From Eutrigla gurnardus (lineage: Eukaryota; Chordata; Actinopteri; Perciformes; Triglidae), in the NCBI GenBank assembly GCA_963514095.1, contig CAUPSS010000067.1, forward strand, positions 312,501 to 376,500: a stretch of DNA of 64,000 nt. Direction: 5' to 3'. The notes beneath the pieces were generated by a model that was not told where the DNA came from, searched no databases, and saw only the letters and a list, made by a program, of their open reading frames with translations. Shown here one piece after another: positions 40,275 through 52,100 of the stretch. Position 1 is the first letter of the stretch, and the number at the start of each line of letters is the position of its first letter. The position numbers and the translations under genes were made by a program.

Positions 40275-41270
40275 TAGACTGGTTACCTGTCTGTCTCTAC
40301 ATGTCCCCCTGTGATAGAATGGTTACCTGTCTGTCTCTACATGTCTCCCTGTGATAGACTGGTTACCTGTCTGTCTCTACATGTCTCCCTGTGATAGACT
40401 GGTTACCTGTCTGTCTCTACATGTCCCCCTGTGATAGACTGGTTACCTGTCTGTCTCTACATGTCTCCCTGTGATAGACTGGTTACCTGTCTGTCTCTAC
40501 ATGTCGGCCCCATGATAGACTGGTTACCTGTCTGTCTCTACATGTCTCCCTGTGATAGACTGGTTACCTGTCTGTCTCTACATGTCTTCCTGTGATAGAC
40601 TGGTTACCTGTCTGTCTCTACATGTCGGCCCTGTGATAGACTGGTTACCTGTCTGTCTCTACATGTCAGCCCTGTGATAGACTGGTTGCCTGTCTGTCTC
40701 TACATGTCAGCCCTGTGATAGACTGGTTACCTGTCTGTCTCTACATGTCTCCCTGTGATAGACTGGTTACCTGTCTGTCTCTACATGTCAGCCCTGTGAT
40801 AGACTGGTTACCTGTCTGTCTCTACATGTCTCCCTGTGATAGACTGGTTGCCTGTCTGTCTCTACATGTCAGCCCTGTGATAGACTGGTTACCTGTCTGT
40901 CTCTACATGTCTCCCTGTGATAGACTGGTTACCTGTCTGTCTCTACATGTCCCCCTGTGATAGACTGGTTACCTGTCTGTCTCTACATGTCTCCCTGTGA
41001 TAGACTGGTCACCTGTCTGTCTCTACATGTCTCCCTGTGATAGACTGGTTACCTGTCTGTCTTTACATGTCTCCCTGTGATAGACTGGTTACCTGTCTGT
41101 CTCTCCATGTCTCCCTGTGATAGACTGGTTACCTGTCTGTCTCTACATGTCTCCCTGTGATAGACTGGTTACCTGTCTGTCTCTACATGTCCCCCTGTGA
41201 TAGACTGGTTACCTGTCTGTCTCTACATGTCTCCATGTGATAGACTGGTTACCTGTCTGTCGCTACATGT
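40275..41270. repeat. Copy of the left-edge blocks (1-340 plus 1766-2100) inside duplicon 1
   Basis: The block joins two pieces that are 1.4 kb apart at the left edge: TAGAATGG 40315 with CTTCCTG 40586, then CGGCCCTGTGA 40626 with the alternating run 40715-40960. It continues through TCTCTCCATG at 41100. The same joined form is at 61152-62150. The joined form occurs twice and the split form once, but this alone does not settle which is ancestral. Confidence 0.82.
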
Positions 41271-42762
41271 CTCCCTGTGATAGACTGGTTAACTGTATGT
41301 CTCTACATGTCCCCCTGTGATAGACTGGTTACCTGTCTGTCTCTACATGTCTCCCTGTGATAGACTGGTTACCTGTCTGTCTCTACATGTCGGCCCCGTG
41401 ATAGACTGGTTACCTGTCTGTCTCTACATGTCAGCCCTGTGATAGACTGGTTACCTGTCTGTCTGTACATGTCCCCCTGTGATAGACTGGTTACCTGTCG
41501 GTCTCTACATGTCTCCCTGTGATAGACTGGTTACCTGTCTGTCTGTACATGTCTCCCTGTGATAGACTGGTTACCTGTCTGTCTCTACATGTCTCCCTGT
41601 GATAGACTGGTTACCTGTCTGTCTCTACATGTCAGCCCTGTGATAGACTGGTTACCTGTCTGTCTCTACATGTCTCCCTGTGATAGACTGGTTACCTGTC
41701 TGTCTCTACATGTCTCCCTGTGATAGACTGGTCACCTGTCTGTCTCTACATGTCTCCCTGTGATAGACTGGTTACCTGTCTGTCTTTACATGTCTCCCTG
41801 TGATAGACTGGTTACCTGTCTGTCTCTACATGTCTCCCTGTTATAGACTGGTTACCTGTCTGTCTCTACATGTCTCCCTGTGATAGACTGGTTACCTGTC
41901 TGTCTCTACATGTCCCCCTGTGATAGACTGGTTACCTGTCTGTCTCTACATGTCTCCCTGTGATAGACTGGTTACCTGTCTGTCTCTACATGTCCCCCTG
42001 TGATAGACTGGTTACCTGTCTGTCTCTACATGTCTCCCTGTGATAGACTGGTTACCTGTCTGTCTCTACATGTCGGCCCCATGATAGACTGGTTACCTGT
42101 CTGTCTCTACATGTCTCCCTGTGATAGACTGGTTACCTGTCTGTCTCTACATGTCTCCCTGTGATAGACTGGTTACCTGTCTGTCTCTACATGTCGGCCC
42201 TGTGATAGACTGGTTACCTGTCTGTCTCTACATGTCAGCCCTGTGATAGACTGGTTGCCTGTCTGTCTCTACATGTCAGCCCTGTGATAGACTGGTTACC
42301 TGTCTGTCTCTACATGTCTCCCTGTGATAGACTGGTTACCTGTCAGTCTCTACATGTCTCCCTGTGATAGACTGGTTACCTGTCTGTCTCTACATGTCTC
42401 CCTGTGATAGACTGGTTACCTGTCTGTCTCTACATGTCAGCCCTGTGATAGACTGGTCACCTGTCTGTCTGTACATGTCAGCCTGTGATAGACTGGTTAC
42501 CTGTCTGTCTCTACATGTCAGCCCTGTGATAGACTGGTCACCTGTCTCTCTCTACATGTCAGCCCTGTGATAGACTGGTCACCTGTCTGTCTCTACATGT
42601 CAGCCCTGTGATAGACTGGTTACCTGTCTGTCTCTACATGTCTCCCTGTGATAGACTGGTTACCTGTCTGTCTCTAAATGTCGGCCCCGTGATAGACTGG
42701 TTACCTGTCTGTCTCTACATGTCTCCATGTGATAGACTGGTTACCTGTCTGTCGCTACATGT
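41271..42762. repeat. 1,492-bp tandem unit, copy 1
   Basis: TTAACTGTATG at 41289, the short 40-bp tail CAGCCTGTGA at 42479 and TAAATG at 42675 all recur 1,492 bp later. The unit carries a TGTCAGTCT monomer near 42344 and a one-base deletion tail (CAGCCTGTGA) that are found only in this unit, its tandem partner and the copy at 63.3-63.5 kb. The junction with copy 2 brings TAAATG and TTAACTGTATG to 106 bp apart, against 586 bp everywhere else, which marks the recombination point. Confidence 0.87.
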
Positions 42763-44254
42763 CTCCCTGTGATAGACTGGTTAACTGTATGTCTCTACAT
42801 GTCCCCCTGTGATAGACTGGTTACCTGTCTGTCTCTACATGTCTCCCTGTGATAGACTGGTTACCTGTCTGTCTCTACATGTCGGCCCCGTGATAGACTG
42901 GTTACCTGTCTGTCTCTACATGTCAGCCCTGTGATAGACTGGTTACCTGTCTGTCTGTACATGTCCCCCTGTGATAGACTGGTTACCTGTCGGTCTCTAC
43001 ATGTCTCCCTGTGATAGACTGGTTACCTGTCTGTCTGTACATGTCTCCCTGTGATAGACTGGTTACCTGTCTGTCTCTACATGTCTCCCTGTGATAGACT
43101 GGTTACCTGTCTGTCTCTACATGTCAGCCCTGTGATAGACTGGTTACCTGTCTGTCTCTACATGTCTCCCTGTGATAGACTGGTCACCTGTCTGTCTCTA
43201 CATGTCTCCCTGTGATAGACTGGTCACCTGTCTGTCTCTACATGTCTCCCTGTGATAGACTGGTTACCTGTCTGTCTTTACATGTCTCCCTGTGATAGAC
43301 TGGTTACCTGTCTGTCTCTACATGTCTCCCTGTGATAGACTGGTTACCTGTCTGTCTCTACATGTCTCCCTGTGATAGACTGGTTACCTGTCTGTCTCTA
43401 CATGTCCCCCTGTGATAGACTGGTTACCTGTCTGTCTCTACATGTCTCCCTGTGATAGACTGGTTACCTGTCTGTCTCTACATGTCCCCCTGTGATAGAC
43501 TGGTTACCTGTCTGTCTCTACATGTCTCCCTGTGATAGACTGGTTACCTGTCTGTCTCTACATGTCGGCCCCATGATAGACTGGTTACCTGTCTGTCTCT
43601 ACATGTCTCCCTGTGATAGACTGGTTACCTGTCTGTCTCTACATGTCTCCCTGTGATAGACTGGTTACCTGTCTGTCTCTACATGTCGGCCCTGTGATAG
43701 ACTGGTTACCTGTCTGTCTCTACATGTCAGCCCTGTGATAGACTGGTTGCCTGTCTGTCTCTACATGTCAGCCCTGTGATAGACTGGTTACCTGTCTGTC
43801 TCTACATGTCTCCCTGTGATAGACTGGTTACCTGTCAGTCTCTACATGTCTCCCTGTGATAGACTGGTTACCTGTCTGTCTCTACATGTCTCCCTGTGAT
43901 AGACTGGTTACCTGTCTGTCTCTACATGTCAGCCCTGTGATAGACTGGTCACCTGTCTGTCTGTACATGTCAGCCTGTGATAGACTGGTTACCTGTCTGT
44001 CTCTACATGTCAGCCCTGTGATAGACTGGTCACCTGTCTCTCTCTACATGTCAGCCCTGTGATAGACTGGTCACCTGTCTGTCTCTACATGTCAGCCCTG
44101 TGATAGACTGGTTACCTGTCTGTCTCTACATGTCTCCCTGTGATAGACTGGTTACCTGTCTGTCTCTAAATGTCGGCCCCGTGATAGACTGGTTACCTGT
44201 CTGTCTCTACATGTCTCCCTGTGATAGACTGGTTACCTGTCTGTCTCTACATGT
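42763..44254. repeat. 1,492-bp tandem unit, copy 2
   Basis: TTAACTGTATG is at 42781, CAGCCTGTGA at 43971 and TAAATG at 44167. Unlike in copy 1, TAAATG here is followed by plain monomers and then by a TAGATTGG monomer near 44346. One extra difference is GGTCACC in place of GGTTACC near 43182. Confidence 0.85.
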
Positions 44255-44612
44255 CTCCCTGTGATAGACTGGTTACCTGTCTGTCTCTACATGTCTCCCT
44301 GTGATAGACTGGTTACCTGTCTGTCTCCACATGTCTCCATGTGATAGATTGGTTACCTGTCTGTCTTTACATGTCTCCCTGTGATAGACTGGTTACCTGT
44401 CTGTCTCTACATGTCTCCCTGTGATAGACTGGTTACCTGTCTGTCTCTACATGTCAGCCCTGTGATAGACTGGTTACCTGTCTGTCTCTACATGTCCCCC
44501 TGTGATAGACTGGTTACCTGTCTGTCTCTACATGTCAGCCCTGTGATAGACTGGTTGCCTGTCTGTCTCTACATGTCAGCCCTGTGATAGACTGGTTACC
44601 TGTCTGTCTCTA
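44255..44612. repeat. Junction patch resembling 2.1 kb
   Basis: This short stretch lies between the 1,492-bp pair and the second large duplicon. It contains TAGATTGG after a CTCCACATGTCTCCATG monomer, otherwise seen only near 2141. It also has an alternating 40/41-bp run (44381-44587), which leaves an open frame of 68 codons with no other coding signal. The patch probably marks the breakpoint of the large duplication. Confidence 0.7.
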
Positions 44613-46227
44613 CATGTCTCCCTGTGATAGACTGGTTACCTGTCTGTCTCTACATGTCAGCCCTGTGATAGACTGGTTACCTGTCTGTCTCTACATGTCA
44701 GCCCTGTGATAGACTGGTTACCTGTCTGTCTGTACATGTCTCCCTGTGATAGACTGGTTACCTGTCTGTCTCTACATGTCTCCCTGTGATAGACTGGTTA
44801 CCTGTCTGTCTCTACATGTCAGCCCTGTGATAGACTGGTTACCTGTCTGTCTTTACATGTCTCCCTGTGATAGACTGGTTACCTGTCTGTCTCTACATGT
44901 CTCCCTGTGATAGACTGGTTACCTGTCTGTCTCTACATGTCTCCCTGTGATAGACTGGTTACCTGTCTGTCTCTACATGTCCCCCTGTGATAGACTGGTT
45001 ACCTGTCTGTCTCTACATGTCTCCCTGTGATAGACTGGTTACCTGTCTGTCTCTACATGTCTCCCTGTGATAGACTGGTTACCTGTCTGTCTCTACATGT
45101 CCCCCTGTGATAGACTGGTTACCTGTCTGTCTCTACATGTCTCCCTGTGATAGACTGGTTACCTGTCTGTCTCTACATGTCGGCCCCATGATAGACTGGT
45201 TACCTGTCTGTCTCTACATGTCTCCCTGTGATAGACTGGTTACCTGTCTGTCTCTACATGTCTCCCTGTGATAGACTGGTTACCTGTCTGTCTCTACATG
45301 TCAGCCCTGTGATAGACTGGTTGCCTGTCTGTCTCTACATGTCAGCCCTGTGATAGACTGGTTACCTGTCTGTCTCTACATGTCTCCCTGTGATAGACTG
45401 GTTACCTGTCTGTCTCTACATGTCTCCCTGTGATAGACTGGTTACCTGTCTGTCTCTACATGTCAGCCCTGTGATAGACTGGTCACCTGTCTCTCTCTAC
45501 ATGTCAGCCCTGTGATAGACTGGTCACCTGTCTGTCTCTACATGTCAGCCCTGTGATAGACTGGTTACCTGTCTGTCTCTACATGTCTCCCTGTGATAGA
45601 CTGGTTACCTGTCTGTCTCTAAATGTCGGCCCCGTGATAGACTGGTTACCTATCTGTCTCTACATGTCTCCCTGTGATAGACTGGTTACCTGTCTGTCTC
45701 TACATGTCTCCCTGTGATAGACTGGTTACCTGTCTGTCTCTACATGTCCCCCTGTGAAAGACTGGTTACCTGTCGGTCTCTACATGTCTCCCTGTGATAG
45801 ACTGGTTACCTGTCTGTCTCTACATGTCTCCCTGTGATAGACTGGTTACCTGTCTGTCTCTACATGTCCCCCTGTGATAGACTGGTTACCTGTCTGTCTC
45901 TACATGTCTCCCTGTGATAGACTGGTCACCTGTCTGTCTCTACATGTCTCCCTGTGATAGACTGGTTACCTGTCTGTCTTTACATGTCTCCCTGTGATAG
46001 ACTGGTTACCTGTCTGTCTCTCCATGTCTCCCTGTGATAGACTGGTTACCTGTCTGTCTCTACATGTCTCCCTGTGATAGACTGGTTACCTGTCTGTCTC
46101 TACATGTCCCCCTGTGATAGACTGGTTACCTGTCTGTCTCTACATGTCTCCATGTGATAGACTGGTTACCTGTCTGTCGCTACATGTCTCCCTGTGATAG
46201 ACTGTTTAACTGTATGTCTCTACATGT

Positions 46228-47680
46228 CCCCCTGTGATAGACTGGTTACCTGTCTGTCTCTACATGTCTCCCTGTGATAGACTGGTTACCTGTCTGTCTC
46301 TACATGTCTCCCTGTGATAGACTGGTTACCTGTCTGTCTCTACATGTCAGCCCTGTGATAGACTGGTTACCTGTCTGTCTCTACATGTCTCCCTGTGATA
46401 GACTGGTCACCTGTCTGTCTCTACATGTCAGCCCTATGATAGACTGGTTACCTGTCTGTCTCTACACGTCAGCCCTGTGATAGACTGGTTACCTGTCTGT
46501 CTCTACATGTCAGCCCTGTGATAGACTGGTTACCTGTCTGTCTGTACATGTCTCCCTGTGATAGACTGGTTATCTGTCTGTCTTTACATGTCTCCCTGTG
46601 ATAGACTGGTTACCTGTCTGTCTCTACATGTCTCCCTGTGATAGACTGGTTACCTGTCTGTCTGTACATGTCTCCCTGTGATAGACTGGTTACCTGTCTG
46701 TCTCTACATGTCTCCCTGTGATAGACTGGTTACCTGTCTGTCTCTACATGTCAGCCCTGTGATAGACTGGTTACCTGTCTGTCTCTACATGTCTCCCTGT
46801 GATAGACTGGTCACCTGTCTGTCTCTACATGTCAGCCCTATGATAGACTGGTTACCTGTCTGTCTCTACACGTCAGCCCTGTGATAGACTGGTTACCTGT
46901 CTGTCTCTACATGTCAGCCCTGTGATAGACTGGTTACCTGTCTGTCTGTACATGTCTCCCTGTGATAGACTGGTTACCTGTCTGTCTCTACATGTCTCCC
47001 TGTGATAGACTGGTTACCTGTCTGTCTCTACATGTCAGCCCTGTGATAGACTGGTTACCTGTCTGTCTCTACATGTCTCCCTGTGATAGACTGGTCACCT
47101 GTCTGTCTCTACATGTCAGCCCTATGATAGACTGGTTACCTGTCTGTCTCTACACGTCAGCCCTGTGATAGACTGGTTACCTGTCTGTCTCTACATGTCA
47201 GCCCTGTGATAGACTGGTTACCTGTCTGTCTGTACATGTCTCCCTGTGATAGACTGGTTACCTGTCTGTCTCTACATGTCTCCCTGTGATAGACTGGTTA
47301 CCTGTCTGTCTCTACATGTCAGCCCTGTGATAGACTGGTTACCTGTCTGTCTCTACATGTCTCCCTGTGATAGACTGGTTACCTGTCTGTCTCTACATGT
47401 CTCCCTGTGATAGACTGGTCACCTGTCTGTCTCTACATGTCTCCCTGTGATAGACTGGTTACCTGTCTGTCTTTACATGTCTCCCTGTGATAGACTGGTT
47501 ACCTGTCTGTCTCTACATGTCCCCCTGTGATAGACTGGTTACCTGTCTGTCTCTACATGTCTCCCTGTGATAGACTGGTTACCTGTCTGTCTCTACATGT
47601 CTCCCTGTGATAGACTGGTTACCTGTCTGTCTCTACATGTCCCCCTGTGATAGACTGGTTACCTGTCTGTCTCTACATGT
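46228..47680. repeat. 1,453-bp tandem unit, copy 1
   Basis: The unit starts at a CCCCCTGTGA tail at 46228 and carries three TACACGTCAG cassettes (46274, 46678, 46962). It also has a private change GGTTATCTG at 46571 (C to T in the core), otherwise found only 1,453 bp later at 48024. The right end, with two CCCCCTGTGA monomers in a row at 47641 and 47681, is the likely crossover point. The TTAACTGTATG at 46206 lies just outside, in a core that reads TGTTTAAC in place of TGGTTAAC. Confidence 0.9.
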
Positions 47681-49133
47681 CCCCCTGTGATAGACTGGTT
47701 ACCTGTCTGTCTCTACATGTCTCCCTGTGATAGACTGGTTACCTGTCTGTCTCTACATGTCTCCCTGTGATAGACTGGTTACCTGTCTGTCTCTACATGT
47801 CAGCCCTGTGATAGACTGGTTACCTGTCTGTCTCTACATGTCTCCCTGTGATAGACTGGTCACCTGTCTGTCTCTACATGTCAGCCCTATGATAGACTGG
47901 TTACCTGTCTGTCTCTACACGTCAGCCCTGTGATAGACTGGTTACCTGTCTGTCTCTACATGTCAGCCCTGTGATAGACTGGTTACCTGTCTGTCTGTAC
48001 ATGTCTCCCTGTGATAGACTGGTTATCTGTCTGTCTTTACATGTCTCCCTGTGATAGACTGGTTACCTGTCTGTCTCTACATGTCTCCCTGTGATAGACT
48101 GGTTACCTGTCTGTCTGTACATGTCTCCCTGTGATAGACTGGTTACCTGTCTGTCTCTACATGTCTCCCTGTGATAGACTGGTTACCTGTCTGTCTCTAC
48201 ATGTCAGCCCTGTGATAGACTGGTTACCTGTCTGTCTCTACATGTCTCCCTGTGATAGACTGGTCACCTGTCTGTCTCTACATGTCAGCCCTATGATAGA
48301 CTGGTTACCTGTCTGTCTCTACACGTCAGCCCTGTGATAGACTGGTTACCTGTCTGTCTCTACATGTCAGCCCTGTGATAGACTGGTTACCTGTCTGTCT
48401 GTACATGTCTCCCTGTGATAGACTGGTTACCTGTCTGTCTCTACATGTCTCCCTGTGATAGACTGGTTACCTGTCTGTCTCTACATGTCAGCCCTGTGAT
48501 AGACTGGTTACCTGTCTGTCTCTACATGTCTCCCTGTGATAGACTGGTCACCTGTCTGTCTCTACATGTCAGCCCTATGATAGACTGGTTACCTGTCTGT
48601 CTCTACACGTCAGCCCTGTGATAGACTGGTTACCTGTCTGTCTCTACATGTCAGCCCTGTGATAGACTGGTTACCTGTCTGTCTGTACATGTCTCCCTGT
48701 GATAGACTGGTTACCTGTCTGTCTCTACATGTCTCCCTGTGATAGACTGGTTACCTGTCTGTCTCTACATGTCAGCCCTGTGATAGACTGGTTACCTGTC
48801 TGTCTCTACATGTCTCCCTGTGATAGACTGGTTACCTGTCTGTCTCTACATGTCTCCCTGTGATAGACTGGTCACCTGTCTGTCTCTACATGTCTCCCTG
48901 TGATAGACTGGTTACCTGTCTGTCTTTACATGTCTCCCTGTGATAGACTGGTTACCTGTCTGTCTCTACATGTCTCCCTGTGATAGACTGGTTACCTGTC
49001 TGTCTCTACATGTCTCCCTGTGATAGACTGGTTACCTGTCTGTCTCTACATGTCCCCCTGTGATAGACTGGTTACCTGTCTGTCTCTACATGTCTCCCTG
49101 TGATAGACTGGTTACCTGTCTGTCTCTACATGT
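47681..49133. repeat. 1,453-bp tandem unit, copy 2
   Basis: The second unit has cassettes at 47727, 48131 and 48415 and GGTTATCTG at 48024. There is no TTAACTGTATG ahead of its first cassette, unlike every other cassette run from 10 kb onward, which shows that this cassette run was moved without its usual left neighbour. It then rejoins the normal order with CTTCCTG at 49335. Confidence 0.88.
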
Positions 49134-52100
49134 CTCCCTGTGATAGACTGGTTACCTGTCTGTCTCTACATGTCCCCCTGTGATAGACTGGTTACCTGTC
49201 TGTCTCTACATGTCTCCCTGTGATAGACTGGTTACCTGTCTGTCTCTACATGTCGGCCCCATGATAGACTGGTTACCTGTCTGTCTCTACATGTCTCCCT
49301 GTGATAGACTGGTTACCTGTCTGTCTCTACATGTCTTCCTGTGATAGACTGGTTACCTGTCTGTCTCTACATGTCTCCCTGTGATAGACTGGTTACCTGT
49401 CTGTCTCTACATGTCCCCCTGTGATAGACTGGTTACCTGTCTGTCTCTACATGTCTCCCTGTGATAGACTGGTTACCTGTCTGTCTCTACATGTCGGCCC
49501 CGTGATAGACTGGTTACCTGTCTGTCTCTACATGTCTCCCTGTGATAGACTGGTTACCTGTCTGTCTCTACATGTCTCCCTGTGATAGACTGGTTACCTG
49601 TCTGTCTGTACATGTCTCCCTGTGATAGACTGGTTACCTGTCTGTCTCTACATGTCTCCCTGTGATAGACTGGTTACCTGTCTGTCTCTACATGTCAGCC
49701 CTGTGATAGACTGGTTACCTGTCTGTCTCTACATGTCTCCCTGTGATAGACTGGTTACCTGTCTGTCTCTACATGTCTCCCTGTGATAGACTGGTTACGT
49801 GTCTGTCTCCACATGTCTCCATGTGATAGACTGGTTACCTGTCTGTCTCTACATGTCAGCCCTATGATAGACTGGTTACCTGTCTGTCTCTACATGTCCC
49901 CCTGTGATAGACTGGTTACCTGTCTGTCTCTACATGTCTCCCTGTGATAGACTGGTTACCTGTCTGTCTCTACATGTCGGCCCCGTGATAGACTGGTTAC
50001 CTGTCTGTCTCTACATGTCTCCCTGTGATAGACTGGTTACCTGTCTGTCTCTACATGTCTCCCTGTGATAGACTGGTTACCTGTCTGTCTCTACATGTCC
50101 CCCTGTGATAGACTGGTTACCTGTCGGTCTCTACATGTCTCCCTGTGATAGACTGGTTACCTGTCTGTCTCCACATGTCTCCATGTGATAGACTGGTTAC
50201 CTGTCTGTCTCTACATGTCCCCCTGTGATAGACTGGTTACCTGTCGGTCTCTACATGTCTCCCTGTGATAGACTGGTTACCTGTCTGTCTCTACATGTCT
50301 CCCTGTGATAGACTGGTTACGTGTCTGTCTCCACATGTCTCCATGTGATAGACTGGTTACCTGTCTGTCTCTACATGTCAGCCCTATGATAGACTGGTTA
50401 CCTGTCTGTCTCTACATGTCAGCCCTGTGATAGACTGGTTACCTGTCTGTCTCTACATGTCAGCCCTGTGATAGACTGGTTACCTGTCTGTCTGTACATG
50501 TCTCCCTGTGATAGACTGGTTACCTGTCTGTCTCTACATGTCTCCCTGTGATAGACTGGTTACCTGTCTGTCTCTACATGTCAGCCCTGTGATAGACTGG
50601 TTACCTGTCTGTCTCTACATGTCTCCCTGTGATAGACTGGTTACCTGTCTGTCTCTACATGTCTCCCTGTGATAGACTGGTTACGTGTCTGTCTCCACAT
50701 GTCTCCATGTGATAGACTGGTTACCTGTCTGTCTCTACATGTCAGCCCTATGATAGACTGGTTACCTGTCTGTCTCTACATGTCAGCCCTATGATAGACT
50801 GGTTACCTGTCTGTCTCTACATGTCAGCCCTGTGATAGACTGGTTACCTGTCTGTCTCTACATGTCAGCCCTGTGATAGACTGGTTACCTGTCTGTCTGT
50901 ACATGTCTCCCTGTGATAGACTGGTTACCTGTCTGTCTCTACATGTCTCCCTGTGATAGACTGGTTACCTGTCTGTCTCTACATGTCAGCCCTGTGATAG
51001 ACTGGTTACCTGTCTGTCTCTACATGTCTCCCTGTGATAGACTGGTTACCTGTCTGTCTCTACATGACTCCCTGTGATAGACTGGTCACCTGTCTGTCTC
51101 TACATGTCTCCCTGTGATAGACTGGTTACCTGTCTGTCTCTACATGTCTCCCTGTTATAGACTGGTTACCTGTCTGTCTCTACATGTCTCCCTGTGATAG
51201 ACTGGTTACCTGTCTGTCTCTACATGTCTCCCTGTGATAGACTGGTTACCTGTCTGTCTCTACATGTCAGCCCTGTGATAGACTGGTCACCTGTCTCTCT
51301 CTACATGTCAGCCCTGTGATAGACTGGTCACCTGTCTGTCTCTACATGTCAGCCCTTTGATAGACTGGTTACCTGTCTGTCTCTACATGTCTCCCTGTGA
51401 TAGACTGGTTACCTGTCTGTCTCTAAATGTCGGCCCCGTGATAGACTGGTTACCTGTCTGTCTCTACATGTCTCCCTGTGATAGACTGGTTACCTGTCTG
51501 TCTCTACATGTCTCCCTGTGATAGACTGGTTACCTGTCTGTCTCTACATGTCTCCCTGTGATAGACTGGTTACCTGTCTGTCTCTACATGTCCCCCTGTG
51601 AAAGACTGGTTACCTGTCTGTCTCTACATGTCTCCCTGTGATAGACTGGTTACCTGTCTGTCTCTACATGTCCCCCTGTGATAGACTGGTTACCTGTCTG
51701 TCTCTACATGTCTCCCTGTGATAGACTGGTCACCTGTCTGTCTCTACATGTCTCCCTGTGATAGACTGGTTACCTGTCTGTCTTTACATGTCTCCCTGTG
51801 ATAGACTGGTTACCTGTCTGTCTCTCCATGTCTCCCTGTGATAGACTGGTTACCTATCTGTCTCTACATGTCTCCCTGTGATAGACTGGTTACCTGTCTG
51901 TCTCTACATGTCCCCCTGTGATAGACTGGTTACCTGTCTGTCTCTACATGTCTCCCTGTGATAGACTGGTTACCTGTCTGTCTCTACATGTCAGCCCTGT
52001 GATAGACTGGTTACCTGTCTGTCTCTACATGTCAGCCCTGTGATAGACTGGTTACCTGTCTGTCTGTACATGTCTCCCTGTGATAGACTGGTTACCTGTC

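Larger units (their letters stand above)
25111..43045. repeat. Large duplicon, copy 1
   Basis: This block of about 17.9 kb recurs at 44613-64000. Matching points include TTAACTGTATG 26704 with 46206 (19,502 bp), cassette 26772 with 47727 and CTTCCTG 28380 with 49335 (20,955), CATGACTCC 29987 with 51063 (21,076), TTAACTGTATG 32707 with 53540 (20,833), TAAATG 38728 with 59322 (20,594), TAGAATGG 40315 with 61192 (20,877), and the short tail CAGCCTGTGA 42479 with 63434 (20,955). The stepwise offset changes are whole numbers of monomers gained or lost in one copy. Confidence 0.87.
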
